The notes under the pieces were generated by a model. That model worked only from the letters and a program-made list of their open reading frames with translations. It did not search any database and was not told where the DNA came from. Position numbers and translations under genes: made by a program. Below, in pieces: positions 42,338 to 51,060 of a stretch of DNA of 64,000 nucleotides (the stretch's first letter is position 1; each line of letters begins with the position of its first letter). Source of the DNA: Candidatus Electrothrix rattekaaiensis (lineage in GTDB: Bacteria > Desulfobacterota > Desulfobulbia > Desulfobulbales > Desulfobulbaceae); contig JAVQMD010000001.1 in the NCBI GenBank assembly GCA_032595675.1, positions 682,001 to 746,000 of the forward strand. Reading direction: 5' to 3'.

Positions 42338-43162
42338 ATGGCAGCATTGCGCAAAAAAACAGCTTGGTCTGATAAAAAGAAAAACACCGAAGAAGATGCG
42401 TCTCTTCCTGAGATGACGGCAGATGATTTGTTGTGGGGGATCAATACAGTCCTTGAGGCCTTACGGAGAAATGCCCGCTGCTTGGGCGAACTTCTTGTTC
42501 AGAAGGGAAAGGCCGGGCCAAAGGTACAGGAGATTATTGATTTGGCTCGCCAGCATAAGGTTCGAGTCCGTTTTGTTGAGGCGGAGCACCTGCCTGTGCC
42601 TCGCAATTGCCGACATCAGGGGGTAGTGGCCCGGCAGACCGAAGCGGAGTTGTTGTCGTTGGAGGAGTTGCTGGAGCAGGTCGATTTTGATCGGATCCTG
42701 ATCCTGGATTCGATTCAAGATCCCCGTAATCTTGGTTCAATTCTCCGCTCCGCCTTGGCAGCAGGGTTTCGGAGCATTATCCTCACCCGTGAACGCAGTG
42801 CCCCTTTGTCCGGGACGGTGGCCCGTACTTCAGCCGGGGCAATCTCCCATCTCCGTATCGCGCAGGTGGTGAACCTAGTCACTACCTTGGAATTGCTGAA
42901 AGAGCGCGGTTTCTGGATTTACGGCTCAGTGGCTGAGCCAACAGCACCGTCTATTTACAGCACGGATTTTAGCGGTCAGCTTGGTTTGGTGATCGGCAGC
43001 GAAGGCAAGGGGATTCGTCCGCTGGTGCGGAAGCACTGTGATCAGCTGGTCACGATTCCCATGTCCACGGATTTTGATTCCCTGAATGCCTCGGTTGCTG
43101 CGGCCTTGATTATGTTTGAGGTGGTGCGGAAGGAAAATACTGTTGAGGAGCAACAAGCATAG
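42338..43162 (+). CDS. rlmB: 23S rRNA 2'-O-methyltransferase (RlmB-like, SpoU family)
   Basis: A 274-residue protein. An N-terminal substrate-binding domain (LLWGINTVLEALRRN) precedes the SPOUT domain with motifs ILDSIQDPRNLGSILRSA, LGLVIGSEGKGIR and IPMSTDFDSLNASVAAALIMFE. It methylates a ribose of 23S rRNA, probably G2251 (E. coli numbering). The last 40 bases before the C-terminal codons have a partial duplicate at 43218-43256. Confidence 0.85.
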   Translation: MAALRKKTAWSDKKKNTEEDASLPEMTADDLLWGINTVLEALRRNARCLGELLVQKGKAGPKVQEIIDLARQHKVRVRFVEAEHLPVPRNCRHQGVVARQTEAELLSLEELLEQVDFDRILILDSIQDPRNLGSILRSALAAGFRSIILTRERSAPLSGTVARTSAGAISHLRIAQVVNLVTTLELLKERGFWIYGSVAEPTAPSIYSTDFSGQLGLVIGSEGKGIRPLVRKHCDQLVTIPMSTDFDSLNASVAAALIMFEVVRKENTVEEQQA

Positions 43163-43217
43163 CGTTCAGTTGCGTAGGGCTGGTGAAACGAAATCAGACG
43201 ATTGTGATAAATGAGTC

Positions 43218-43256
43218 GTCTTGGTTGCTGCGACCTTGATTATGTTCGAGGTAGTT
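43218..43256. repeat. Partial duplicate of the rlmB 3' end
   Basis: This 39-base stretch matches 43088-43126 inside rlmB at 33 of 39 positions. It lies 55 bp beyond the rlmB stop and immediately before the end of the PIN gene (stop at 43259). It may be the scar of an integration or recombination event that brought in the ATPase-PIN pair. Confidence 0.6.
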
Positions 43257-43765
43257 GGTTATTTTCTTCTTCTGGGCTGAAGTAGAGTAGCACTTGGTTG
43301 ATATGCTTTCAGACCTTGATCTCCAGTAAGAATTTCAACTTCAAAATGGGCACTTGCATAATAATCAGCAACATTTTTTATTGTAGCATCGCCTATGCCA
43401 AGTCCTTGCTGAGCAAGAGTAGGCCAATTGTCAGCGAGTTCTTGGAGTTTTTTATCTTTCCAGAGGAGACTTTGCTGCGCAAACGCAGCCCATGGTTCTG
43501 TTTCTGTAGCTGCTTTTCTTATGATATCTGCTAACGATTCAGCAATATTATATCTGTCAGCCCTTGTTTGCGCTATATGGTTTCCTGTTTCAATTATTGT
43601 CGCTAAAGGTAAAACAAACGTACTTTTTCGGCTCAGCTCTTTTTGAATTTTTTTATCGATTCTATTGAAATCCCATAGATCACGTTTGGGGCCGCATGTA
43701 TCCTTCCCAGGGACTTTCAGCCAACAGCATAATACAGGTAACTACTCAGCCAGCCGCCAAGCCTC

Positions 43766-45274
43766 TTGACAAAATCAATGGGTGAAGATTATTCTGTTGT
43801 TATGAATTTCAGTATTCCCGATCATAAAGCAATCCGCAAGGCCTTCGCGGAAGGAGAAGAAGCGGTTGTTACGCTGTTCGACAGCGTAACCGTACAGGTT
43901 GAAGAACTTGCCGCTCAGTTGGAAAAGCAGGCCGGAATGTTGAAGGATTTGCAGGCCCGACTGTCGAAAAACAGCCGCAACAGCGGGAAACCGCCTTCAA
44001 GCGACGGATACAACAAACCGAACAGAACGAACAGCCTGAGAAAACCCGGTCAAAAGCCGAACGGCGGGCAGCCCGGTCATAAGGGGCATACTCTTGAGCG
44101 GTCAGAAACCCCGGATCATACAGCAACGCATAAACCTGACGAATGTACAAACTGCCGGACGTCGCTTGAGGACGTCTCCGCCGTCGGAGAGGAGGAACGG
44201 CAGGTTTATGATATTCCGGCGATTCGAATTGAAGTAACCGCGCACCGGGCGGAAATAAAGATCTGTCCTGGATGCGGAACTGAAAACCGGGGTGAATTCC
44301 CGGAAAGCGTCAAACGGGGCGTTAGATATGGCACAGGGGTAAAGACATGGGCCGCGTATTTCGGGAATCAGCATCATATTCCGCTTGAACGCACCGCACA
44401 AATTATTGAGGATCTGACCGGGCACGGAATTTCGGAGGGTTCGCTGCTCAAGGCTTCCGAAGAGCTTTCCGAGTGCGTTCGGCCCTCGACCGAGGCAACT
44501 GCGGAGCTTCTCCGTAATGCTGAGGTTCTGAATGCGGACGAAACCGGACTGCGTGTCAAAGGAAAACTTCATTGGCTGCATGTCGCTTCGTCGGACCTGC
44601 TCACTCATTATAACGTGCATGAAAAGCGAGGAAAAGAAGCGATGGATGCAGCTGGCATCCTCAGCGAATTCAAAGGCAAGATGGTGCATGATCACTTGAA
44701 ATCGTACTTCGGATATAAAAAATGCCGTCATGGGCTGTGCAACTCGCACCACCTTCGCGAGCTTGAATTCATAGGCAAACAGTATGAACAGGCATGGACC
44801 GGAGACATGGCCGACCTGCTGCTTGAGATAAAAGAGGCGGTCGAAAAACTGAAGCCGGATCGGGACAGTTTTGGCTCGGAAGAAATCGAAAACTTCGAGC
44901 GAAGGTACGATGAAATCGTCTGCCGGGGCTTCGCGGACAATCCCTTCACTCCGCCGAAAGAGAAAAAAAGAGGCCGGGTGAAGAAAACCCCGCCGCTCAA
45001 CCTTTTAACAAGGCTTCGGGATTACAAAGCGGAGACCCTCGCCTTCATGTACGATTTTCGGGTGCCGTTTGATAACAACGCAGCGGAAAGGGATGTGCGC
45101 ATGATGAAGGTCAAGCAGAAGGTTTCGGGCTGCTTCCGAACTTTTGAAGGTGCGGAACGATTCGCCTGTATCCGGGGATATATCTCCACGGCCCGTAAGA
45201 ATTCCCAGAATATTTTTGAGGCGATCAGAGATGCTTTCCTCGGAAATCCTTTTATTCCCGACGCAGCAGCATAA
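43766..45274 (+). CDS. IS66-family transposase (single-ORF type)
   Basis: Up to 502 residues. An N-terminal coiled coil and SKNSRNSGKPPSSDGY, a zinc-finger region (CTNCRTSLE...IKICPGCG), and the DDE domain (VLNADETGLRVKG, MVHDHLKSYFGYK, FDNNAAERDVRMMKVKQKVSGCFR) are intact. Accessory TnpA and TnpB genes are absent, as in the ISBst12-type group. TTG 43766, ATG 43778 or ATG 43802 could be the start. The element looks potentially active. Confidence 0.87.
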   Translation: MTKSMGEDYSVVMNFSIPDHKAIRKAFAEGEEAVVTLFDSVTVQVEELAAQLEKQAGMLKDLQARLSKNSRNSGKPPSSDGYNKPNRTNSLRKPGQKPNGGQPGHKGHTLERSETPDHTATHKPDECTNCRTSLEDVSAVGEEERQVYDIPAIRIEVTAHRAEIKICPGCGTENRGEFPESVKRGVRYGTGVKTWAAYFGNQHHIPLERTAQIIEDLTGHGISEGSLLKASEELSECVRPSTEATAELLRNAEVLNADETGLRVKGKLHWLHVASSDLLTHYNVHEKRGKEAMDAAGILSEFKGKMVHDHLKSYFGYKKCRHGLCNSHHLRELEFIGKQYEQAWTGDMADLLLEIKEAVEKLKPDRDSFGSEEIENFERRYDEIVCRGFADNPFTPPKEKKRGRVKKTPPLNLLTRLRDYKAETLAFMYDFRVPFDNNAAERDVRMMKVKQKVSGCFRTFEGAERFACIRGYISTARKNSQNIFEAIRDAFLGNPFIPDAAA

Positions 45275-45289
45275 AAAGTAAAAAACAGG

Positions 45290-45327
45290 AAAGGCCGTTT
45301 TCATCACTCCTGAAAGCGGCCTTTTTT
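45290..45327 (+). terminator. Rho-independent terminator of the IS66 transposase
   Basis: aaaggccg and cggcctttttt form a stem, extended by ttttca/tgaaa, around a short loop and followed by six T. It lies 15 bp after the transposase stop inside the element. Confidence 0.8.
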
Positions 45328-45383
45328 ATTGGGCTGAGTAGTTACTAATACAGACGTGTCGAATATTATTATTTTTCGACTCA

Positions 45384-46661
45384 TCAGATAGTACCGTATT
45401 TTTTTTGGGAGAATTGTAAAGCCCCTTCTATCTTTCCTTCTGAAGAAAGTTTCCCGATAGAACCACCGGCTAGTAATTTCGGAAGAGATTCAATTTCTTC
45501 CAGAAGTGTCAATTTGCTGAAGCCGTTTTGGGAGTCTCGATGAGTAATCGTAACAAATGGAATCATTTCTTCTCCGAGGCTGTCCAGTAGTGCCGGATTG
45601 TGGGTCGTTATCAATATGTCCACAGCACGTTTTTGGCCTATTTCCTTCAATACCTTAACCAGTAATTGTGAACGAGAAGGATGAAGTCCGTTATCAATTT
45701 CTTCCACAACCAGCAAACTGTCATGAGGCCTTGTCAAAAGAGCAACTAATATAGCAAGGAAACGGAGAGTTCCGTCGGACATACCTTTCGCGTCAATTAT
45801 GGTTTTTGATTCAGCGGAGTCCACCCATTTTTCTTCGCAGTAAAGCATCGCATCGGCTTCAAATTTTCCAACATGCTCAGAATAAACAGATATCACGTCT
45901 TTTTCAGGTAGGTTTTTTATATAATGAGTTAATGTCCTCTCAATATTGTTCTTTGATTCTTTAGGAAGAGCGGCAATAACCCCGGCTATATTGGATGCAT
46001 CAGGCTTCAATTCTTCCGATAAAGAAGAATAGTCTCTCATATGTGATGGAATGGGATCTAAAATGAAAATGCTTTTAAGTCCTTTGCTTATCGACTTAAC
46101 TCCATGAGATATTTCTTTTCTCAGTCCTGCATCGGCTTGAATGAACAGTTGCGCAAGTACACTATGTGTTCTGGCGCATGGACGAGGGGAACCTTTCTTC
46201 TCATTATATAGGCGGACGGTTATTGAAGGGGAGTCTTTTATACAATCATCTGTCCAAAAAAGTCTTATTTCATAAGGATTTTTTTCTGTTTTCGGACGAA
46301 ATTTTCTCCTGATCAAGCTCTCATATTTAATCTGACATCGTTGTTCTATAATTTCGATTTCAATACTGTAGATAAACTCTGTACGCTCTTCCGGTAAGCT
46401 CACCACTGATTTCAATGTAAAAGAATTTTGTCCTCGTCGATTAGCCCAATCTACACCACCTCTGATTTCAGAGATAGTTACATCACCTTGTAGAGAGGAG
46501 GTCAATGCTACACCTGAAGAGATTCTTTGTAGAAAAACTAGTGCATCCAGGGCATTAGATTTTCCACTTGCGTTCGCTCCGATTAAGATTGTCAGAGGAT
46601 CAATAAATAAGGTGGCCCTTTTAAAACTCTTCCAATCTATCAGTTCGATTTCTTTGATCAT
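45384..46661 (-). CDS. AAA-family (ABC/SMC-like) ATPase of a defence-type module
   Basis: A 425-residue protein with Walker A LIGANASGKSN (K34), a signature-like segment GMSDGTLRFLAIL, Walker B LLVVEEIDNGLHP and a switch histidine in ITTHNPALLD. This is the AAA_15/AAA_21 type found in RloA-, PtuA- and AriA-like defence ATPases. Its TGA overlaps the ATG of the PIN gene. The paired gene order suggests a nuclease module in which the ATPase senses a trigger and controls the PIN RNase. The exact system is not one I can name. Confidence 0.8.
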   Translation of the reverse strand: MIKEIELIDWKSFKRATLFIDPLTILIGANASGKSNALDALVFLQRISSGVALTSSLQGDVTISEIRGGVDWANRRGQNSFTLKSVVSLPEERTEFIYSIEIEIIEQRCQIKYESLIRRKFRPKTEKNPYEIRLFWTDDCIKDSPSITVRLYNEKKGSPRPCARTHSVLAQLFIQADAGLRKEISHGVKSISKGLKSIFILDPIPSHMRDYSSLSEELKPDASNIAGVIAALPKESKNNIERTLTHYIKNLPEKDVISVYSEHVGKFEADAMLYCEEKWVDSAESKTIIDAKGMSDGTLRFLAILVALLTRPHDSLLVVEEIDNGLHPSRSQLLVKVLKEIGQKRAVDILITTHNPALLDSLGEEMIPFVTITHRDSQNGFSKLTLLEEIESLPKLLAGGSIGKLSSEGKIEGALQFSQKKYGTI

Positions 46662-46744
46662 ATCGTTCTTGCCATTAGCCGTAGAGCCAAATGTCTCACT
46701 CGATTAGATTTCCATTTGTGGTTGAGTTTTTTTCCAATACAACA

Positions 46745-46779
46745 GATCCCGCCGTGTTCAACGAGCCCCCGGCGGGATC
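46745..46779. terminator. Perfect 10-bp hairpin between the ATPase and Usp genes
   Basis: gatcccgccg (46745-46754) pairs with cggcgggatc (46770-46779) around a 15-base loop. T-rich sequence follows on the plus strand. It lies after the stop of the Usp gene on the minus strand and upstream of the ATPase gene. It could terminate the Usp transcript; the T tract is not adjacent in that direction. Confidence 0.4.
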
Positions 46780-46806
46780 GTATAATATTTTTTGATAAGC
46801 GGAAGG

Positions 46807-47712
46807 CTATTCGCTGCTCTCCGGGGTGCTCATCTCCTCCTCCTTATCATCATCCTTTTTCTTCTCAAGCACAAGCACAGCACAGTGGGTCTTTCCGATG
46901 ACCTTCTCGGTCACATGGCCCATGAGCAGTTTAGACAATCCTTTGCCATGCCCGCCGATGAGGATCATGTCCACTTCTTTTTCCTCAGCTGTTTGAGCAA
47001 TAATGTCAGCGGCAGATTTGCCGACTAAGGCCAGGGGATAAAAGTTTGTTGACGGTGCCTGTTCCCGTCCTTTGGTGCAGACCGTTTCCGCCACGACCTG
47101 AGCCTGTTCAAGCTCGTCCTCGGAACTTGCCACGGAAAGGACATGGATCTCTCTCAGGTTGGAGCAGTTTTTTCCCATGCTGATAGCCGTTTCAACCGCT
47201 GTTTCACCTGTTTCCGAGCCGTCGGTCGCTACCAGGATTCTTTCTCCTTTGATAGAACACTCGTGAGGAACCACCAGGACCTGAGGAAAGCCCTGCCCGA
47301 TTACTTTGGAGGTCATGCTGCCCACAAGTAGCTTCAGTAGGCCTTTTTTGCCGTGCCGGCCCATGACCAGGACATCCGCGTTGTGCTTGTACGCCAAGTC
47401 GACAATGGTCTTTTCTGGTCGGTAAAACGACCCCTCAATAACAATATCGCACTCAATGCCGCTGTCATCGGCCATCTTTTTGATGTTGTCAAGATAATCG
47501 CTCACTTCCTGGCTTAGGGCTACGGAGGAGGCGCGAAGGCCGGTTGCTGATTCCGAATCAACGGCGATAACATTCAGGACAACAATTTTTGCTCCGCATC
47601 CCTGGGCTAGGAAGATCGTTTCCTGCACTGCCCCATCTGTGTACGAAGAACCGTCCGTGGCAAGGGCGATAATTTCAGCTTCGCCCAGCAGGTGTGTATT
47701 GTGCTCTGGCAT
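46807..47712 (-). CDS. Tandem-domain universal stress protein, copy 1
   Basis: A 301-residue protein of two Usp domains. Domain one has ALATDGSSYTDGAVQETIFLA and the nucleotide-binding GRHGKKGLLKLLVGSMTSKVI. Domain two has ILVATDGSETGETAVETAI and GGHGKGLSKLLMGHVTEKVI. The short C-terminal tail is charged. Usp proteins bind ATP and help survival under stress. The gene is a close paralogue of the next one and probably shares its regulation with the SulP transporter. Confidence 0.85.
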   Translation of the reverse strand: MPEHNTHLLGEAEIIALATDGSSYTDGAVQETIFLAQGCGAKIVVLNVIAVDSESATGLRASSVALSQEVSDYLDNIKKMADDSGIECDIVIEGSFYRPEKTIVDLAYKHNADVLVMGRHGKKGLLKLLVGSMTSKVIGQGFPQVLVVPHECSIKGERILVATDGSETGETAVETAISMGKNCSNLREIHVLSVASSEDELEQAQVVAETVCTKGREQAPSTNFYPLALVGKSAADIIAQTAEEKEVDMILIGGHGKGLSKLLMGHVTEKVIGKTHCAVLVLEKKKDDDKEEEMSTPESSE

Positions 47713-47889
47713 GATGTCTGTATCCTCTCTGATAATGAAAATAATAGGATCTGCGGTTCCTGATGGTTGCGGGACCGCCGTAGGGCTTTACTGCTTATTG
47801 AGGGTCAGGGCGGTATTGACAAACTCCTGGGTTCCTGGTTCAGCGTAATGACTCACTGCGGAAAAGACCACAATGTCAAGAGGAAGGGT

Positions 47890-48753
47890 TCATCCGGGCT
47901 GTTCTCTTTCTTTTTCAATCACCAGCACAGCACAATGAGCCCGACCGATGACCTTTTCAGTCACATGGCCCATGAGCAGCTTGCTGAGTCCCTTGCCGTG
48001 TCCGCCGATCAGGATCATGTCCACTTCTTTCTCCTCAGCTGTCTGAGCAATAATATCAGCGGCAGGCTTGCCGACTAAGGCCAGAGGATGGAAGGTAACT
48101 GACGGTGCCAGTTCCTGTCCTCTCTTACAGGTCGCTTTTGCGAGTGCCTCGGCCTCCTCAAGCCCGCTCTCGGAAGAGGTAACGGATAGGGCATAGACCT
48201 CTTTCAGGTTGGAGCAATGGATCCCCATAGCAATGATTTCATCGGCAGCGGCTTTGCTGGCTTTGGAGCCGTCAACGGCAAGGAGCACTTTATCTCCGCC
48301 GATGGAAAAATCTTTGGGCACAACCAGCACCTTAGGGAAGCCGTGGCCAATAACCTTGGAGGTCATGCTGCCCACCAGCAATTTGAGTAATCCTTGCTTG
48401 CCGTGCCTTCCCATAATCAGAATGTCTGCCTGATGTTTATAGGCCAGTTCAACAATGGTTTTATCGGGCCGGTACGATTCCTCAAAAAGGACTTCACAGG
48501 GAATTTCAATATCATCAGCAAGCTTTCTGATGTTGTCTATGTACTCTTTGGTCTCTAGGCGAGCGGCTGTAGACGAGGCATGAGCACCGGTTGCGGTCTC
48601 TGAATCAATAGGGATGACATGGAGGACCACGATCTTTGCCCCGCATGACTGGGCCAGAAAAATTGTTTCCTGCACGGCCCCGTCTGTATAGGAGGAGCCG
48701 TCTGTGGCAAGGGCGATGACCTCTGATTTATTCGTGACTTGTGTACTGTTCAT
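47890..48753 (-). CDS. Tandem-domain universal stress protein, copy 2
   Basis: A 287-residue paralogue of the previous gene. Domain one repeats ALATDGSSYTDGAVQETIFLA and GRHGKQGLLKLLVGSMTSKVIG. Domain two has VLLAVDGSKASKAAADEI and the same GGHGKGLSKLLMGHVTEKVIG. The two genes arose by duplication. The SulP gene is upstream on the same strand (48803-50965). Confidence 0.85.
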   Translation of the reverse strand: MNSTQVTNKSEVIALATDGSSYTDGAVQETIFLAQSCGAKIVVLHVIPIDSETATGAHASSTAARLETKEYIDNIRKLADDIEIPCEVLFEESYRPDKTIVELAYKHQADILIMGRHGKQGLLKLLVGSMTSKVIGHGFPKVLVVPKDFSIGGDKVLLAVDGSKASKAAADEIIAMGIHCSNLKEVYALSVTSSESGLEEAEALAKATCKRGQELAPSVTFHPLALVGKPAADIIAQTAEEKEVDMILIGGHGKGLSKLLMGHVTEKVIGRAHCAVLVIEKEREQPG

Positions 48754-48802
48754 AGTTTTTCCTCTCTGTACATGAGAAAACAGGATGTCTGCTCAAAAAA
48801 AA

Positions 48803-50965
48803 TCAGGCAGCAGGGGTAAAATGCGTCAAGGGGCAGTCGGGGCAGCAGTCCTTGGGCAAGAGAGAATCTCTGTGTATTTCTTCCGTCAGGGAGGCAACAG
48901 CCGTCTTAGTGTCTGGATAGATATGCTCCATACCAATTTTGTCAAGGAGGTGGGTCCGTTCCATTACCGCCATAACCTGACCTTTGACGCTGCTCATGGC
49001 AAAACTCAGACCAGCCGCACGCAGACGCTCCACAATCATGGCCAAAGCCTCTTCGCCGGAGGCATCCATATCGTTAATCCCTCGGGCATCCAGCAGGATA
49101 GCACGTAAGCTCGGATGCTCGGACCGAAATTTTGCGACCTGCTCATCAAGATAGCTGGCATTGGCAAAGAAGAGTGCTCCGTCAAAACGAACCACCGAGA
49201 TATGGCGGCAACCCTTGAGTCGGTAATGCTCGGAGTTCTTGAGGACGTTTTCTTCGTTGAGAGCAAGCTCGGCAACAACCGGGCGCATGGATTTATAGAG
49301 AAAAACACCCATAGACAGAGCAAAACCGACCAAAATACCTTTGTCCAAATGGGGTGCAGCGTAGAGGGTCACCACAAAGGTGATCACCGAGATAATACCG
49401 TCATAGCGCTGGGCTTTCCAGGCATGGATAAAACCGCTGGTGTTGAGCAGGCCGATAACCGCCATCATGATAACCGCTGCGAGGGTTGCCTGGGGCAGAT
49501 GGTAGAGCAGCGGGGTGAAGAACAGCAGGGTCAATACCACCATCAAGGAGGTGATCACCGAGGAAATACCTGTCACCGCACCAGCCTGGAGGTTAACCGC
49601 AGAACGGGAAAAGGAGCCGGATGCGGCGTAACTCTGTCCCATTGAGCCTAAGATATTCGCCAGTCCTTGACCGATCAGTTCCTGGTTAGCATCAATCTGC
49701 TGACCTGTCTTGGCCGCCATAGCCTTGGCAATGGCAATCGCCTCCATGAAACCGAGCAGCGAGATAATGATCGCGGTGGGCAGCAGTTTCATCACACTTT
49801 TCATATTGATTTCAGGAAGACTGAAAGAGGGGAGGCCTTCCGGTACTTGGCCGACAACAGCACCACCTCCGGTTAGGGTGAGCTTTTCCATGTCCAGCGG
49901 AGAGGCGCCGACCTTGATGCGCCAGGTGTGACCGTCAGTCTTGATTCCGGCCGGAATGGCATCTCTGGCATAAAAGGAGTACTGGTCTTCGTGCTGCATA
50001 GCCTCAAATTTCATCCGTCGGAGTTCGGTACGGATTAAATGGGCATCATGTTTGGCATGGTCCATTTTTCTGGTCAGCATGGCGACTTCATTTTCGATCT
50101 GAAGCAGCTCAAGAGGAGGCGGTGCATTGTGTGCCTCCAGTTCCGCCTTGTGCAGTTCTTCAGCAGCCTTGCCGAGATCAGTCCGTTCTTGACCGTGATG
50201 CCCGACAATGCTGACAACTTCATTAAAGTCTTTTATTTTCTTCTCAAGCCCCGGAGAATGGAGAGCGGCAAGGGGAACCTGAGCATCTCTATGAAAGCCG
50301 GTTGCCCAGGAGAGCAGGGTGGTAATGGTAACCGCAACCAGCACAGCCGGAATCTTCGGATTGATTCGTTTGGACACCACCATAATGATGACCGCTCCTA
50401 TGCCGTAGAGCAGGGTCGGCCAATGGGTGTAATCCCAGGCCGCCTGCACCACCCGGACCATGGTCTGGTAATGATGCGGAGCCTTGTCCACTGAGACGCC
50501 GAAAAACTTGGAGAACTGAGATGAGGCGATAATGATGGCGGCGGCATTGGTGAAGCCGTTGATAACCGGATGGGAAAGAAAATTCACCACCATTCCTAGG
50601 CGCAGCACGCCCAGAGAGAACTGAAAAAGTCCAACCACCAGGGCCAGCAAAATGGAGTAGGCAATAAATTCCGGTGAACCTGCTGTGGCCAGGGGTTCCA
50701 GAGAGGCTGCTGACATCAGTGAGACAACCGCGACCGGTCCGGTGCCTAATTGGCGACTGGAACCGAACAGGGCTGCCACCATAGGAGGGAGAAAGGCCGC
50801 ATAGAGACCATAGTAGGCAGGAAGCCCGGCCAACTGCGCATAGGCCATAGACTGCGGGATTAAAACCAAGGCAACCGTTATACCGGCGACCAGATCCTGT
50901 TTCCAGAACATTTCCGTCGTATACCCTTTAAACCAGAGGAGGAACGGAAAGATTTTAAAAAGCAT
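48803..50965 (-). CDS. SulP-family anion transporter with STAS domain and large inserted loop
   Basis: A 720-residue protein. The SulP core opens with QDLVAGITVALVLIPQSMAYAQLAG and continues GSSRQLGTGPVAVVSL. A C-terminal STAS domain covers about 575-690. Between two membrane segments, residues about 230-370 form a hydrophilic insertion with coiled-coil character (EELHKAELEAHNAPPPLELLQIENEVAML...). The core resumes at VVGQVPEGLPSFSLP. Ordinary SulP proteins are about 550-580 residues. Substrate may be sulfate, bicarbonate or another anion. Confidence 0.85.
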   Translation of the reverse strand: MLFKIFPFLLWFKGYTTEMFWKQDLVAGITVALVLIPQSMAYAQLAGLPAYYGLYAAFLPPMVAALFGSSRQLGTGPVAVVSLMSAASLEPLATAGSPEFIAYSILLALVVGLFQFSLGVLRLGMVVNFLSHPVINGFTNAAAIIIASSQFSKFFGVSVDKAPHHYQTMVRVVQAAWDYTHWPTLLYGIGAVIIMVVSKRINPKIPAVLVAVTITTLLSWATGFHRDAQVPLAALHSPGLEKKIKDFNEVVSIVGHHGQERTDLGKAAEELHKAELEAHNAPPPLELLQIENEVAMLTRKMDHAKHDAHLIRTELRRMKFEAMQHEDQYSFYARDAIPAGIKTDGHTWRIKVGASPLDMEKLTLTGGGAVVGQVPEGLPSFSLPEINMKSVMKLLPTAIIISLLGFMEAIAIAKAMAAKTGQQIDANQELIGQGLANILGSMGQSYAASGSFSRSAVNLQAGAVTGISSVITSLMVVLTLLFFTPLLYHLPQATLAAVIMMAVIGLLNTSGFIHAWKAQRYDGIISVITFVVTLYAAPHLDKGILVGFALSMGVFLYKSMRPVVAELALNEENVLKNSEHYRLKGCRHISVVRFDGALFFANASYLDEQVAKFRSEHPSLRAILLDARGINDMDASGEEALAMIVERLRAAGLSFAMSSVKGQVMAVMERTHLLDKIGMEHIYPDTKTAVASLTEEIHRDSLLPKDCCPDCPLTHFTPAA

Positions 50966-51060
50966 AGTCTGTTTTTCTCCTTAATACGGGTTGGGAAATG
51001 TTATTCTGATACGGTGTGGGATATTTTTGCAGCGTAAAAAAATTTAAAAGAAATGTCAAC

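Larger units (their letters stand above)
43738..45345. mobile_element. IS66-family insertion sequence with 8-bp target duplication
   Basis: A 1608-bp element. Its ends are exact inverted repeats of gtaactactcagcc (43738-43751 and 45332-45345). Both sides are flanked by taatacag (43730-43737 and 45346-45353), the 8-bp duplication expected for IS66. It carries one transposase gene and a terminator. The clean duplication indicates a recent insertion. Confidence 0.88.
43259..45384 (-). pseudogene. PIN-domain nuclease gene split by an IS66-type element
   Basis: Coding on the reverse strand at 45384-45346 and 43729-43259. Joining these pieces, with the IS and one 8-bp duplication removed, gives an unbroken 169-codon frame. 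It starts MSRKIIIFDTSVLCCW and includes FVLPLATIIETGNH, LGIGDATIKNVADYY and VEILTGDQGLKAYQP. Four acidic residues fit a PIN active site: D9, E60, D127 and D150. The ATG overlaps the TGA of the ATPase gene (ATGA), so the two were translationally coupled. PIN domains are RNases common in toxin and defence modules. The split copy is presumably inactive. Confidence 0.8.

Noticed and set aside
45384-46661. Assignment of the ATPase to a named system such as PARIS, Septu or Gabija
   Set aside because: The partner is a PIN protein, not a TOPRIM/DUF4435, HNH or UvrD-like protein, so none of these names fits.
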